Shown here piece by piece: positions 1-10,444 of a stretch of DNA of 64,000 bases. Within the stretch, counting starts at the first letter, position 1. Each line of letters starts with the position of its first letter. The position numbers were made by a program, and so were the translations under genes. The notes beneath the pieces are model-generated. The model was not told where the DNA came from and made no database searches. It saw nothing but the letters and a program-made list of their open reading frames with translations. The stretch is from Ligustrum vulgare (lineage: Eukaryota > Streptophyta > Magnoliopsida > Lamiales > Oleaceae), in assembly GCA_963555705.1 (NCBI GenBank), contig OY743182.1:54254592-54318591 (forward strand), in the 5' to 3' direction.

Positions 1-293
1 TCCCTCGCAATATTTTTCATCCGCTACTGCAAAATTTTTAATTACTTTAAATTGAAAAATATTGACTCAATAACTTAAAGCCTAAAACCCAATATACAAA
101 AGTCATAGATTAATTAGAAACACTATACGACCTATTATTCAATTTTCAATTCATTCAGCGTAACTCTCAATTTAAAAACTTGATAACACTTTCCAAGGAG
201 TGCCAACTGCCAACTATTGGCATTGACAAGAAAGTGAGTGAGTTATAATCTTGTTGACAGATTAATTCGTCTTATCTTAATTCTTCCAGTTTT

Positions 294-482
294 AACAATG
301 TCATTAAGACGAGGTTGTAAAATGGAATGAAAGGCGATTTTTTATCAAAAACCATGCTTGTATATGTTGAGAAGAAAATTGTTGAAACTTTTCCAATAGA
401 CTCTCTTATGAATGAGTTTCAAGAGATGATAATAAGGAGGGACCAATTTAAGATGCACGTGTCATCTCTACTATTTGTCTAA
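294..482 (+). pseudogene. C-terminal remnant of a TTF-type hAT transposase
   Basis: In one frame the sequence reads NNVIKTRL, a stop, then NGMKGDFLSK and on through EFQEMIIRRDQF to a stop at 480-482. This order (KTRL, then a DFL block, then an EF-x-x-M-x-x-RR-x-Q-F end) matches what I know of the C-terminal dimerisation region of TTF-zinc-finger hAT transposases in plants. One in-frame stop (TAA at 318-320) interrupts it. Nothing upstream in the window continues the protein, so only the last 60 or so codons survive. It is a dead fragment. The family assignment rests on pattern recognition only. Confidence 0.6.
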
Positions 483-765
483 TAAATAGGCAGTTTATTT
501 TCTTTTTTTGATGTTATCTAATGTTCGTATTTATTTTCAAATTGTATAGTGCTAGACACATATATAATAGATTGTTTTTGTATGAAAAAACTGATTTTGA
601 TTTATTAATTTAACTTGCCTATTTTTGGTACTCGAAATCTTCGATTTCATTCTTTTTGGTTTAAAAAAAAAAAATTCAAGGGCAACCCTCGTGAGGGGAG
701 CCTCCCCCTCCGTCCCATAATTTTCACCCCCATAATATATAAATCCTAGCTCCGTCTTGCATTAA
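294..765 (+). mobile_element. 3' remnant of a hAT-like DNA transposon
   Basis: The transposase tail at 294-482 is followed by a short AT-rich trailer and then a C-rich stretch (about 680-760, ending around cctagctccgtc) of the type often seen at the 3' ends of plant TTF-hAT elements. I could not define a terminal repeat or target duplication, so the right boundary is approximate and the 5' end is missing. Confidence 0.45.
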
Positions 766-1767
766 GTTGATTATTTTTACTATAGTTCAAACTCTTTTCA
801 ATTGTATACTATTCTCCCGAAAACTATTCCTATTGAAAGCGAAGTACACGCTCACAAAAACTATACACTTGAATAAAAGGATCAAGTGATTAATCACTTT
901 CTTAATATTCAATCGACACCTGAAAGGGGTCAAGATTAATACTAATTATTAATCTATCCAATCGACATCAAATTCATCGGAAAATAAATATTGAATAATG
1001 CCACATTATGTTAGTGAAATAAAGACCAACAATCAAATAAGATACATTAATGAATGAGGCGTTGCCCCATTAAGGAACAACCCAACAAGCCAGGCCAGGT
1101 GGCTAATATACGTGTTATGCATCACTAGAAAAATAGATTATGTTGCAATTTTGAGTACACTTAAGACGTGTATGTATATTAGATGACTTGAAAGGCTCTA
1201 AACTTGGGATTTCCGACACAAATGTTGGTACATACTTTCCCCATAAGGAAAGCTAACTGAAGGATGTTTCATTTGTATATTATATACATGTACGTCACCC
1301 TCGTGTACACATGCTCTTTGGTTGAAATTTCCCAACAAGTAATTACGTTCTTAATCAACCACGTATCAATGTTTGTTCATGATAATCACATATATTATTC
1401 ATTCATTGTGATCCTAAGTACAAGTTATCGATTTTAAGAGCTTATACACAAAGGGTATGTGTTAATAAACGAACTCGAGAAATCTAGATATTGACGTTGG
1501 GATTTTTTTTCCAAAAAGATCTAATATAAAAATGTATCGTTTCTTTATAGAAAAAACATGTCAATCAGTCTAACAATTAGAAAGGAAAGGAAATTTGGTC
1601 GCATTCATTCATTAGGAAAGAAGATTTGGCTAAATATTGCAACCATTCATTATTTATTGACCTACTTTGCTCTTATATTTAATTTAGTACGTGATTGAAA
1701 AGAAAAATTAGTTAGCATCTAAGAATTTTTCTTGGTTCTTTTTGTGATTTGTACAAAAACAGAATCA
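766..1767. other. AT-rich intergenic sequence, no gene seen
   Basis: No ORF with recognisable similarity, no structural RNA and no clear repeat was found here. The sequence is AT-rich and unremarkable. Confidence 0.6.
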
Positions 1768-1935
1768 ATGGCGGATCCAACTACCAACGAGGGCGTTTGG
1801 CAGCTTGTGTTGGATCTGTCAAAATTTTTTTCATTTTATCTTGTAATTTTGGTGTCAATTTTTTTTTCTTATCTTGTAGTGTCTACTCGTACTCGATCAG
1901 ATCCTCTTTTGCTGGATCGACGATCGACTTTTTGA
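1768..1935 (+). CDS. possible small ORF with one hydrophobic segment, unknown
   Basis: A 55-codon frame starts at an ATG in a good plant context (tcaATGGCG). It opens with MADPTTNEGVWQLVLDLS and continues into a hydrophobic stretch of about 22 residues that could be a membrane segment. The first 18 codons are less AT-biased than the surroundings, as in a real first exon; the rest is T-rich and may simply be intergenic sequence. I do not recognise a family. It may be a truncated gene start, a first exon, or chance. Confidence 0.22.
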   Translation: MADPTTNEGVWQLVLDLSKFFSFYLVILVSIFFSYLVVSTRTRSDPLLLDRRSTF

Positions 1936-2343
1936 ATTCACCCCTTACATAATATTGGGAATATGGTAAATCATAGATAATAGTATATATTTCAGCACAC
2001 AAGAAATTCTATATACTAATAATTATAATAAGTTTTCATACTAATAGAATATTTCTTTCTTCGATGTTCTGTAATTATAAAACCATATTTCTTGTCTTCT
2101 GTATATTTTCTCTGAACGAGGATTCTATCAACAGTCAAAGAGATTGGTCTTAATTCCTTGTAACTAATATGCGTAATTTGATATACACACTTTAATTAGC
2201 TACTTGATCAAATCATGTATTGCATGCAAAATTTCAAATAATACATGTTCAGATGTCGCTCGATTAATATGAGACCTATTTAATTTTCAATGGTTGTCCT
2301 TGTATTCTAGTCACTTCATCTACCGAAGTACCCTCCGTGTGGA
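1936..2343. other. AT-rich spacer before copia copy A
   Basis: Nothing recognisable is seen. It ends at the 5 bp target-site duplication of the copia element that follows. Confidence 0.6.
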
Positions 2344-2348
2344 TAGAC
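2344..2348. other. target-site duplication, left (copia A)
   Basis: The 5 bp tagac directly before the TG of the 5' LTR is repeated exactly at 8759-8763 after the CA of the 3' LTR. Five base pairs is the usual duplication for copia integrases. Confidence 0.92.
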
Positions 2349-2799
2349 TGTAAGGATTTTAATCAATCGTGTGGGCTTATATGTGAATTATTGTGTATTG
2401 AATAAAATGCTATCAAATTTGGTTAAGCCCGTTTAAAGTGATCTAATAAGGATTTGGTAAATTGGGCTTTAATGCATCTAATTAATGTATGGGCTTTTAT
2501 GTGTAGATACCAGACCATTACCTAATTCATGATGGGCCGGATTAGGTTAATTGGCAATTCAGTATATAAAGTCGGTTATGGTCCCTGAATCCTACGTACT
2601 GTTCATCTTGTCAACATCCTATCATCAGAGAGAAAATAAGGACTACGTATCGATTTGGAAGATCCAAATACCGCAATCGATCATCGTGAACCATATCTGA
2701 TTAAGGTACGCTTCCGCTTCAATTATTTAATTCTTAATAATTCAGCATGATGATTTTGGATCGTAGATAAATAATTTATCTGTGATAAATTTTCTAACA
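2349..2799 (+). repeat. 5' LTR of copia A
   Basis: 451 bp, starting TGTAAGGATT and ending TTTTCTAACA. A TATA-like box (TATATAAAG, 2563-2571) sits about 210 bp into the LTR and would place the RNA start near 2600. The same LTR occurs at 8304, 38111, 44208 and 50305. Confidence 0.93.
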
Positions 2800-2801
2800 A
2801 G

Positions 2802-2814
2802 TGGTATCAGAGCC
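2802..2814 (+). other. primer-binding site, initiator tRNA-Met
   Basis: TGGTATCAGAGCC lies two bases after the 5' LTR. It is the standard complement of the 3' end of plant initiator tRNA-Met used by copia elements. Confidence 0.92.
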
Positions 2815-3555
2815 AACATTGTGTTGAATTATCAGATCAATTTGGAACGCATATATGTAAAACCTAATTTTCAGCGTATGTATATGCGGAAAAGAAAGAA
2901 AAAAAAATCAGACGTTTCTCTCTTTGTGCGCGCGCGCGCGTATATATATATGAGAAAAATCTGATTTTGAGTTCCTGTGAAAATCAGAATTTCGAAATTG
3001 AAAATATGGACTCGATTGTGGGTTGTATTTGGATTCAAAACCTATAAAATTTTTGATTCGGTTTGGTTTTGAATATGGAATTTGTATGTATGAATTCGAA
3101 TTTTGGGACGGATTTGTGTATATGCGAAATCAAAATCTGTGTTAAATATGTGGATTTTCTGTGTGTATGCATATGTTCCTGTATGTATATACCTTTCAAA
3201 AACAGATACGGATTTGATTTCGTAATGGGATTATGAACATTAAGGAATCTGTGGATTTGTATTGAGGTTTGGGTTGGTATCGTCGGCGGCTGTTATGGCA
3301 GCACGCTCACGGCCTCTTCGCGATGGCAGCTTAACTGCCACAGGCGAAGTGCGCGACTACCACAGGCGCAGTGCTCGCGGGTGGAAGGCAGCGTTTGGTG
3401 GCGCTCCGGTTGGCGCCGCCTCTGCCTGATATGGAGCGGCGTACGCAGCAGCTAGGGTTTATAGCTAGCTGTCGCGATTTTGGGGAAAGGGGCTTTGTTC
3501 GGAAATTTGAAGTCTTCAGGGATTTCTTGTGCAATTTTGGATAGTTTGAATTATT

Positions 3556-4385
3556 TGCACCTCTAGTCCTCTATGTTTATTGTGTATAAAACTTAAATCC
3601 TGAAGTTATAAAAATTATTTAAGTTGGCCCTTAAAATTCTGGAATTTATAACTTCATCCCCTAAAGTTATAAATTATTTAAGTTGGACCTTTTAAGGTTA
3701 AGGGCTTTGTGTTTCAGCCCCTAAAGTTTTAAATTTTAGAATCCAGCCCCTAATGTTTGAAAATTTTCTAAATTGATCCCTAAAGTATGAAAATTTTCAA
3801 AATCAGCATCTAAAGCTTGAGAATTCTCTAATTTGGTCCCTTAAGGTTTGAGAATTTTCTAATCCAGTCCCTAAAGTTTGAAAATTTTCAAATTCAGTCC
3901 CTTAATGTTTGAGAATTTTCTAATACAGGACCTAAAGTTCTGAAATTCTCTAATTTGATCCATAAAGCTTGAAAATTTTCATTTTTTAGTCCCTAAAGTT
4001 TAGAAATCTTCTAAATTTGTCCTTAAAGTTTGAAAAATTTTAAAATTGGTCCTTAAAGTTTGATTTTTTTTTAAATTCAGTCCCTAAAGTTTGGGAATTT
4101 TCTAAATTGGCTCCTAAAGTTTGAAAATTTTCAAAATCAGCCTTTAAAGATTGAAAATTTCCTATTTTGGCCCTCTAAAGTTTGGTTTTCTTTCAAATTG
4201 GGACCTAATGCTTGGAATTTCTCTAAATTGGCCAATAAGGTTTTTGGAAATTTATAATTTAAGTACTTCAAGCTTAAAATTTTACATAATTGGCCACCTA
4301 AGGTTTAAGAATATTGCAATTAGACTCTCGCAACTTAAGGATTGCTTTATTCTAAAGTTTTGAATTCTATAATTCAAATCCTAAA
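3556..4385 (+). repeat. about 30 bp minisatellite in the copia A leader
   Basis: More than twenty degenerate units of about 27-31 bp follow each other, each built around CCTAAAGTTTGAAAATTTTC plus an AATTYGGTC-like spacer. Most units contain the 10 bp palindrome GAAAATTTTC or a close variant. The same array sits at the same place in copies B and C, so it is an ancestral family feature. It has no coding potential. Confidence 0.9.
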
Positions 4386-4566
4386 GTCATGTATATATAC
4401 AAATCAGTGGATTTCAATTTCAAATCTTGGTACATCGGACTCTTTTGAGAGATATAATATTCGAAAGTAAGTTAGTTGAAGCAACATGTTGCCAAAGCAA
4501 CCTCTCTTGTGGATATTAATTAACTTTGAATATTAGAAGATATTTGTGTGTGTTATTCATTGCGGA

Positions 4567-4936
4567 TATTGATCGGCCCAAAGGAATGTCAATATTTGGC
4601 TCGAATGTCACATGCACCTGTGGGGATAAACACGTGGCAATTATTTGGTTTAACGTGTGACCAGTAAATCGGTCCAAAGAAAGGTTTATTGGTTAACATG
4701 TCTTATTTCCAGTGTTTGATCACTACACTAAGGGAAAATTAGGTGTTTGTGTGTTATTTCATGCATATATTGATCGACCCAAAGGAAGGTTAATATTTGG
4801 CCCGAATTTCACATGAACTTGTGGTGATAAATACGTGACGGTTATTTGGTTTTACGTGTGATCAATAAATCGGTCCAAAGAAAGGTTTGTTGGTTGACAT
4901 GTCTTACTGTCAGTGTTTGATTACTACACCAAGAGT
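4567..4936 (+). repeat. 201 bp direct duplication in the copia A leader
   Basis: Two tandem units with a period of 201 bp (4567 and 4768), each starting tattgatcgrccc and containing a tcggtccaaagaaaggttt block. The first unit carries cacgtggc (near 4630), a G-box/ABRE-like core; the second has a diverged form. Copies B and C show the same 201 bp period. Confidence 0.85.
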
Positions 4937-5188
4937 ACCACTTACAAGTCAATATTTCTGTCCAAAGACTAAATATTGATGTTGTGCTAGGTATCTTGTG
5001 ATGGGCCCTACCATTGTTTGAAAGTATGATTTGCATAATAAGGTACTTATGTGAGCTATTTTGTTTAAGTGTTCTCTATTCGGTTTCAAATTCTGCTAGT
5101 AGTATATCTACAAGCTCAAACTTAATCCCTATATTTATGGAACAAACTTCAAGGATCAAAACAAGAACATTAATTTTTCGTTGACTGC

Positions 5189-5760
5189 ATGGATCTAGAC
5201 CGTGTACTAAGGATTGAGCAACCTGCTCCTCTTACGGATGAAAGTTCATCTAATCAAATGAGGAACTTTGAGAAGTGGGATTGCTTAAATTACGTGAGTC
5301 TCATGATCATTAAGTGCGGCGTTCTGGAAGCCTTTAGTGGCATAGTATCTGAGGAGGTAAATGATGCCAATGAGTTCCTTGCCGAAATTAAGAAACGTTT
5401 TACGAAAAACGATAAGGCTGAAACAAGTACGCTTATGCAAAGCTTGATTTCAATAAAGTATAAAGGCAATGTGAAAATAAAGGAGTACATCATGTAGATG
5501 TCTCACACTGCTTCAAAACTTAAGGAACTAAAACTCGACTTGTCTAATGACTTGCTCGTGCATTTGGTATTGATATCGCTTCCTGCACAATATAGTTAAT
5601 TTAAGGTTAGTTATAACTTTCAAAGTAGAAATAGACTCTCAATGAGCTCATTTCATGGTGTGCAAGCTTCTTGCACAATTCAGTTAATTTAAGGTCAGTT
5701 GTAACTGTCAAAGGGAGAAATGAACTCTAAATGAGCTCATTCTATTTTGTGTGCAAGAGG
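5189..5760 (+). pseudogene. copia gag remnant, copy A
   Basis: An ORF of 102 codons (5189-5497) begins MDLDRVLRIEQPAPL and matches the N-terminal region of plant copia Gag: a WDCLNYVSLMIIK block, then AFSGIV and DANEFLAEIKKRF. It stops at a TAG straight after KIKEYIM. In the next reading stretch the Gag-like sequence resumes (MSHTASKLKELKLDLSNDLL) and runs into further stops. The zinc knuckle that should follow is missing here because of a 264 bp deletion relative to copies B and C. The TAG after EYIM is shared with B and C, so it is older than the separation of the copies. Confidence 0.85.
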
Positions 5761-5878
5761 AAGAAAAGTTGAAGCAGGAAAGAACTGAAAGTGTTCACTA
5801 GGAAAACACCTCTAAAGATAAGGGCAAGAAAATAAATAAAGAAAATAAAGTCGTTAAGGGGCTATTAATTTTATAATC

Positions 5879-7912
5879 CCACACTTAAGTCAATTTTTGA
5901 AACGGGAATTGCAACATTTTTGAGGAAGTTGAGTTTGGGGGGAGAAATAAGGTTAGAGATATTGTCTTTAAGGAATAAGTTGAGGAATGATCGGTTTCGA
6001 TTCCTACTATTGTTTTTGACAACGTGCAAGTTTTTATGCATGTCATTGATCAAGAAGCATATCCGGAACCTCAACTAGACAATGTTGAAGAACCTCCCAT
6101 CCAAAATAAGGTAAATTTCAGAAATACAAACTCAACAACCTCAATAATTAAAGTCATTAAGGAGATCCACGAGAGAAAGGGAAAAAATGCTATTTTGGAT
6201 AATTTAAATAGTATTTTTCCAAGAACATAAGGAAATAATGGAATGGTGGAAGATGGTCCAATCAATTCCATCAGGCCATGCAGGGTTCTAACTCTCAAAA
6301 GTGGATTGATGTCATAAATAAGGAGTATAAGCATATGCAAGACAATAAAGTTTGGGATCTTATCCCATTACCAGAAAGTGTTGGTCTTAAATGCATTTTT
6401 AAACCAAGAGGGATTTGAAAGGTAATGTGGAAAGATATAAAGTTCGTCTTGTATCTAAATGCTTTACATGGAATGATGACATTGATTATAAAGAGACTTT
6501 CCCTTTTGTTTCTATGAAAGACTCTTTCAGGAAAGTTAGGTTGTTGCACATTTTGACCTCGAGTTACATCAAATGGATACTAAGGTGGCGTTTCTCAATG
6601 GTGACATTGATGGGACGATCTATATGGTGCAATCAGTAAACTTTGTGTCAGTAGACCCAAAGAAAATGGTTTGCAAATTAAATAAATTCATTGTGTACTC
6701 AAGCCAGCTTCCCGTTAAGGGTAATACAAATTTCATCAAACAATTATCTCATTTGGTTTTGAGATTAATGTTGTTGATGATTGTATGTATTACAAGTTCA
6801 GTGGGAGTAAGTATATTGTCCTGGTTTTATATGTTGATTATTGCTTGCCACTAATGATATAGGTATGTTACATAAAATTATAAGATTTTTTGTCAAGGAA
6901 TTTTGAGATTAAAAATCTTGGTGACGTCTCTTTTGTATTAGGAATTCAGATACACCGGGATTGTTCTCGGGGTATTCTTGAATTGTCACAAAAGGGCTAT
7001 ATCGATAAAGTACTTAAGGGTTTGGCATGCAAGACAGTAAATCAGGGGACACCCCTATCGCTAAGGGAGACAATTTAGTCTCAACTAATGCCCGAAAAGT
7101 TATCTTGAAGTTAAAGAAATGCAGAGGATCCCATATAGTTAAGCTATAGAAAATCTGATGTATGCTCAAATTTGTATGCGTTCGGATATTGCATACATTA
7201 TTGGGATACTAATAAGATATTTAAGTAACCCTGGGATGGATCATTTGGAAAGCAGCCAAACATGGGTTATAAGGTATTTAAAGAGAACAAAAGATTACAT
7301 GCTCACATACAGAAAATCGGATCAGTTGGAGATCATATGGTATTATGATTCCGATTTTTGCTAGATGCCAAAACAGTAGAAGATCCACATCAGGCTACAT
7401 TTATCTGCTAGTTGGAGGAGCTATTTCCGGAAGGAGTGCTTAACAAACACTTTAGCTTCTTTCACTTGACAGCACAGTTTGTAGCAATTTTGGGGGCATC
7501 TAATTATGGAATATAGCTGCGAAATTTTGTCACTGGGCTGCATATTCTGTACGGTATAGAAAGACTACTAAAGTTATATTGTGACAAGCGAAATTTTGTC
7601 ACTGGGCTGCATATTCTGTACGGTATAGAAAGACTACTAAAGTTATATTGTGACAATAACTCAGCAGATTTATATTCCAGTAACAACAGGAGCTCAACTA
7701 AGTCAAAATACATTGACATAAGTTCCCCGTTGTGAAGGATACAGTTCAGAGTGGACATGTGTCAATAAGAGCACATTGGGACAAACTCCATAATTGCGGA
7801 TCCGCTTACTAAAGTATTACAACCCAAGGTCTTTCATGAGCACAATACTCATATGGGTGTTGTATTTCTTGAGGATATTCGGTTTCAGTGGGAGTTTGTA
7901 TTTTGGGTGCAT
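5879..7912 (+). pseudogene. copia pol remnant (integrase tail, RT, RNase H), copy A
   Basis: Disjointed frames give, in order: a post-integrase linker; the start of the RT region (KWIDVINKEYKHMQDNKVWD); RYKVRLVSKCFTWNDD; MDTKVAFLNGDID; a palm segment where the expected YVDD reads YVDY; then FEIKNLGDVSFVLGIQIHRD, MYAQICMRSDIAYIIG and an RNase H block ending near HEHNTHMGVVFLEDIRF. Frameshifts and stops separate nearly every block. No aspartic protease, HHCC zinc finger or DDE core is present. The copy is inactive. Confidence 0.88.
7519..7656 (+). repeat. 69 bp tandem duplication inside copia A RNase H region
   Basis: Two units of 69 bp starting gcgaaattttgtcactgggc at 7519 and 7588 are identical by eye. 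Copies B and C have a single unit, so this is a late event specific to copy A. Confidence 0.9.
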
Positions 7913-8303
7913 AAGACACATTTACTGTCCTTTTGGATACAGTTTAAAGTTAAAGTTATTTACAGCTGTAAGGTTTCAGGTTTATTATCCCTGTAATCGT
8001 TTGAGGATGATCTCACTAAAGTTGGACCAGTTGGAAATAGGCATGTTGAAGATCACATTACATGTAATTTCCATGCTACACATCCATACTTGATCCATGT
8101 CATTCAGTTATGTCGATATACGTGACCATTGATAGGTTTAGTTACGATTAATGTAGCGAAAGCCGCTTTGATCATATGTTGATATAATTGATGGACCGGA
8201 TTGTTTGGGGATGCATTCAGTAATGATAGCAAAATTCTGAGTACTCATAAGGTTATGATTGATACACAATTGTAAGGTTACACATATAGCCCAATTGAGA
8301 GAT

Positions 8304-8758
8304 TGTAAGGATTTTAATCAATCATGTGGGCTTATATGTGAATTATTGTGTATTGAATAAAATGCTATCAAATTTGGTTAAGCCCGTTTAAAGTGATCTA
8401 ATAAGGATTTGGTAAATTGGGCTTTAATGCATCTAATTAATGTATGGGCTTTTATGTGTAGATACCAGGCCATTACCTAATTCATGATGGGCCGGATTAG
8501 GTTAATTGGCAATTCAGTATATAAAGTCGGTTATGGTCCCTGAATCCTACGTACTGTTCATCTTGTCTGACATCCCATCATCAGAGAGAAAATAAGGACT
8601 ATGTATCGATTTGGAAGATCCAAATACCGCAATCAATCATCGTGAACCATATTTGATTAAGGTACGCTTCCGCTTCAGTTATTTAATTCTTGATAATTCC
8701 AACATGATGATTATTTAGATTATAGATAAATTATTATCTGTAATAAAATTTTCTAACA
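8304..8758 (+). repeat. 3' LTR of copia A
   Basis: 455 bp, TG...CA, preceded by a purine-rich stretch (aattgagagat) that corresponds to aagtgggagat in copies B and C and would serve as polypurine tract. It is followed by the target duplication tagac. Confidence 0.92.
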
Positions 8759-9039
8759 TAGACAACTTTCTTGGACTAAATACAAGATAGCGTGAAAGAA
8801 AGAACATATTACGGCAACATTTTTTTATTTTTTATTATTATCATCAAGATGTCCAAGTTTTGTCCGAATAAATCCTGGAGAAAGCAACCTCCCCACCGGT
8901 TTGCCTTCCATGTAAATTTGAATGCGAATACAACATATATACACATGGAGTAGACATTCTGACAATGATTCTCCTTCCCATGAACTCTAATGAGACCTCT
9001 AAAGGGGTGACAGGGCACATCATAACTCTGCCTCCATGT

Positions 9040-9311
9040 TATTAGGAAGATACAAATCAAAGAAAGAAGATACACAAATCAAAGAAAGGGACAACTTGCA
9101 AAATGAGGAGATCATTGAGACAAAAATGAGGAGATCAAGGAATCAATGAGATAAGTAGATTGATGACATGATAATGTGTTCAATCTTAAGGATAGTGATT
9201 TCATTGTTAACTGATTTAGTTTATGAGTTGTATTATATATTGGTAGTTTTTTTTTTTTTTTTGTGAATAAAATGACAACTCACATTCCTATTCATCTCTA
9301 GAATTTCTTCT
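9040..9311 (+). repeat. left LTR of TRIM-like element
   Basis: 272 bp, starting TATTAGGAAG and ending TTTCTTCT, with a poly-T tract near 9250. It carries most of the mutations that distinguish the two repeats. Confidence 0.82.
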
Positions 9312-9828
9312 CGGTATTAGAGCGGATTCGATAGCTTCAGCTTCCGGCCAGCGGCCTTGTGCAGCTCGTCCGGCCAATTAATTTTTTCATTCTTAAATTT
9401 TTTTTTTACATTTTCAAGAATATTTTTCTTTCATCATGATTTCACTATCCTATATATCACAATTTGATTCTTCATCATCTCATGTCATCTTCCACAAAAA
9501 TATATCATATCAGATATTCTAGAAAATACATATCAAAGTCCTATAGGCACAAAATAAAAAATACAAAAATACAAAAAAAAAAAAAAAAATTATACAAAAA
9601 AATCAACGTATGAATTCATTGCCTACCAAAAGTTCGAATCATCAGCACATTCTTTGAAAAAATTCTCAGAGACACAACCCATACAATATGGGATACAAAA
9701 AAAAAAAAAAAAGCGAATTCATAACACAACAATATGTGACATATCTTCACAAGTTTGAAGACCCAAAACAAGATTCATTTTTTTCACACCAACCTATGCC
9801 TCCAGCCACGGCATAGTCTGCGGGAGGA

Positions 9829-10100
9829 TATTAGAAAGATACAAATCAAATAAGGAAGATACACAAATCAAAGAAGGGGACAACTAGCAAAATAAGGAAA
9901 TCAAAGGATCATTGAGACAAAAATGAGGAGATCAAGGAATCAATGAGACAAGTAGAATGATGACATGATAATGTGCTTAATATTAGGGATAGTTATTTCA
10001 CTGTTAACTTATTTAGTTTATGAGTTGTATTATATATTGGTAGTTTTCTTTGTGAATAAAATGACAACTCACATTTCTATTTATCCCTAGAACTTCTTTT
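9829..10100 (+). repeat. right LTR of TRIM-like element
   Basis: 272 bp, starting TATTAGAAAG and ending ACTTCTTTT, followed at once by the duplicated target catgt. Confidence 0.82.
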
Positions 10101-10105
10101 CATGT

Positions 10106-10413
10106 AAGTATTTGACTTTCAGTCCAAGAGCCAAGATTCGAACATTCGATCATCTTATTATTCTCATCCGTCTTTATCGTTGCACCTTGTTCGCGGAGGC
10201 ACTATTGAAGCAAGGGTCGACGATCTAGGCTTGGGGATGATTTTCCATTCTTTATGGGTGATGTAGGATTGTCATAATATCGTAGTTCACTCACTAGGGA
10301 GCACTAGTGAGGGTTAGATCGATGAAGGTGGCAGGTTTGGATGAAATTTTTTAAGGTAAAAAAAATATAGGGATCTTTTCCTATGTATCAGCCCATTGTA
10401 ATTTTTTATTCCA

Positions 10414-10444
<31 letters not shown>

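Larger units (their letters stand above)
2349..8758 (+). mobile_element. Ty1/copia LTR retrotransposon, copy A, degenerate
   Basis: A 6,410 bp element bounded by direct LTRs (2349-2799 and 8304-8758) that begin TG and end CA. It is flanked by a perfect 5 bp target duplication, tagac, at 2344-2348 and 8759-8763. After the 5' LTR lies a primer-binding site for initiator tRNA-Met, then a long non-coding leader with two kinds of tandem repeat, then broken gag and pol remnants. The protease and integrase core are absent and the reverse transcriptase active-site motif reads YVDY instead of YVDD, so the copy cannot move on its own. The LTRs differ at roughly twenty positions by eye, so it is clearly older than copies B/C of the same family at 38111-50764. 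Confidence 0.93.
9040..10100 (+). mobile_element. small non-autonomous LTR retrotransposon (TRIM-like)
   Basis: Two direct repeats of 272 bp (9040-9311, 9829-10100) flank 517 bp of non-coding sequence, and a 5 bp duplication, catgt, flanks the whole (9035-9039, 10101-10105). Directly after the left repeat, cggtattagagc (9312-9323) differs at two bases from the initiator tRNA-Met primer-binding site. Directly before the right repeat is tctgcgggagga (9817-9828), a good polypurine tract. There is no coding sequence. The repeats begin TA and end CT (left) or TT (right) instead of TG...CA. Size and layout fit a TRIM-like element, though it is longer than typical TRIMs. Confidence 0.82.

Noticed and set aside
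3331..3534. Minus-strand ORF in copy A leader
   Set aside because: Same GC-rich leader effect as in B/C; not conserved as a protein.
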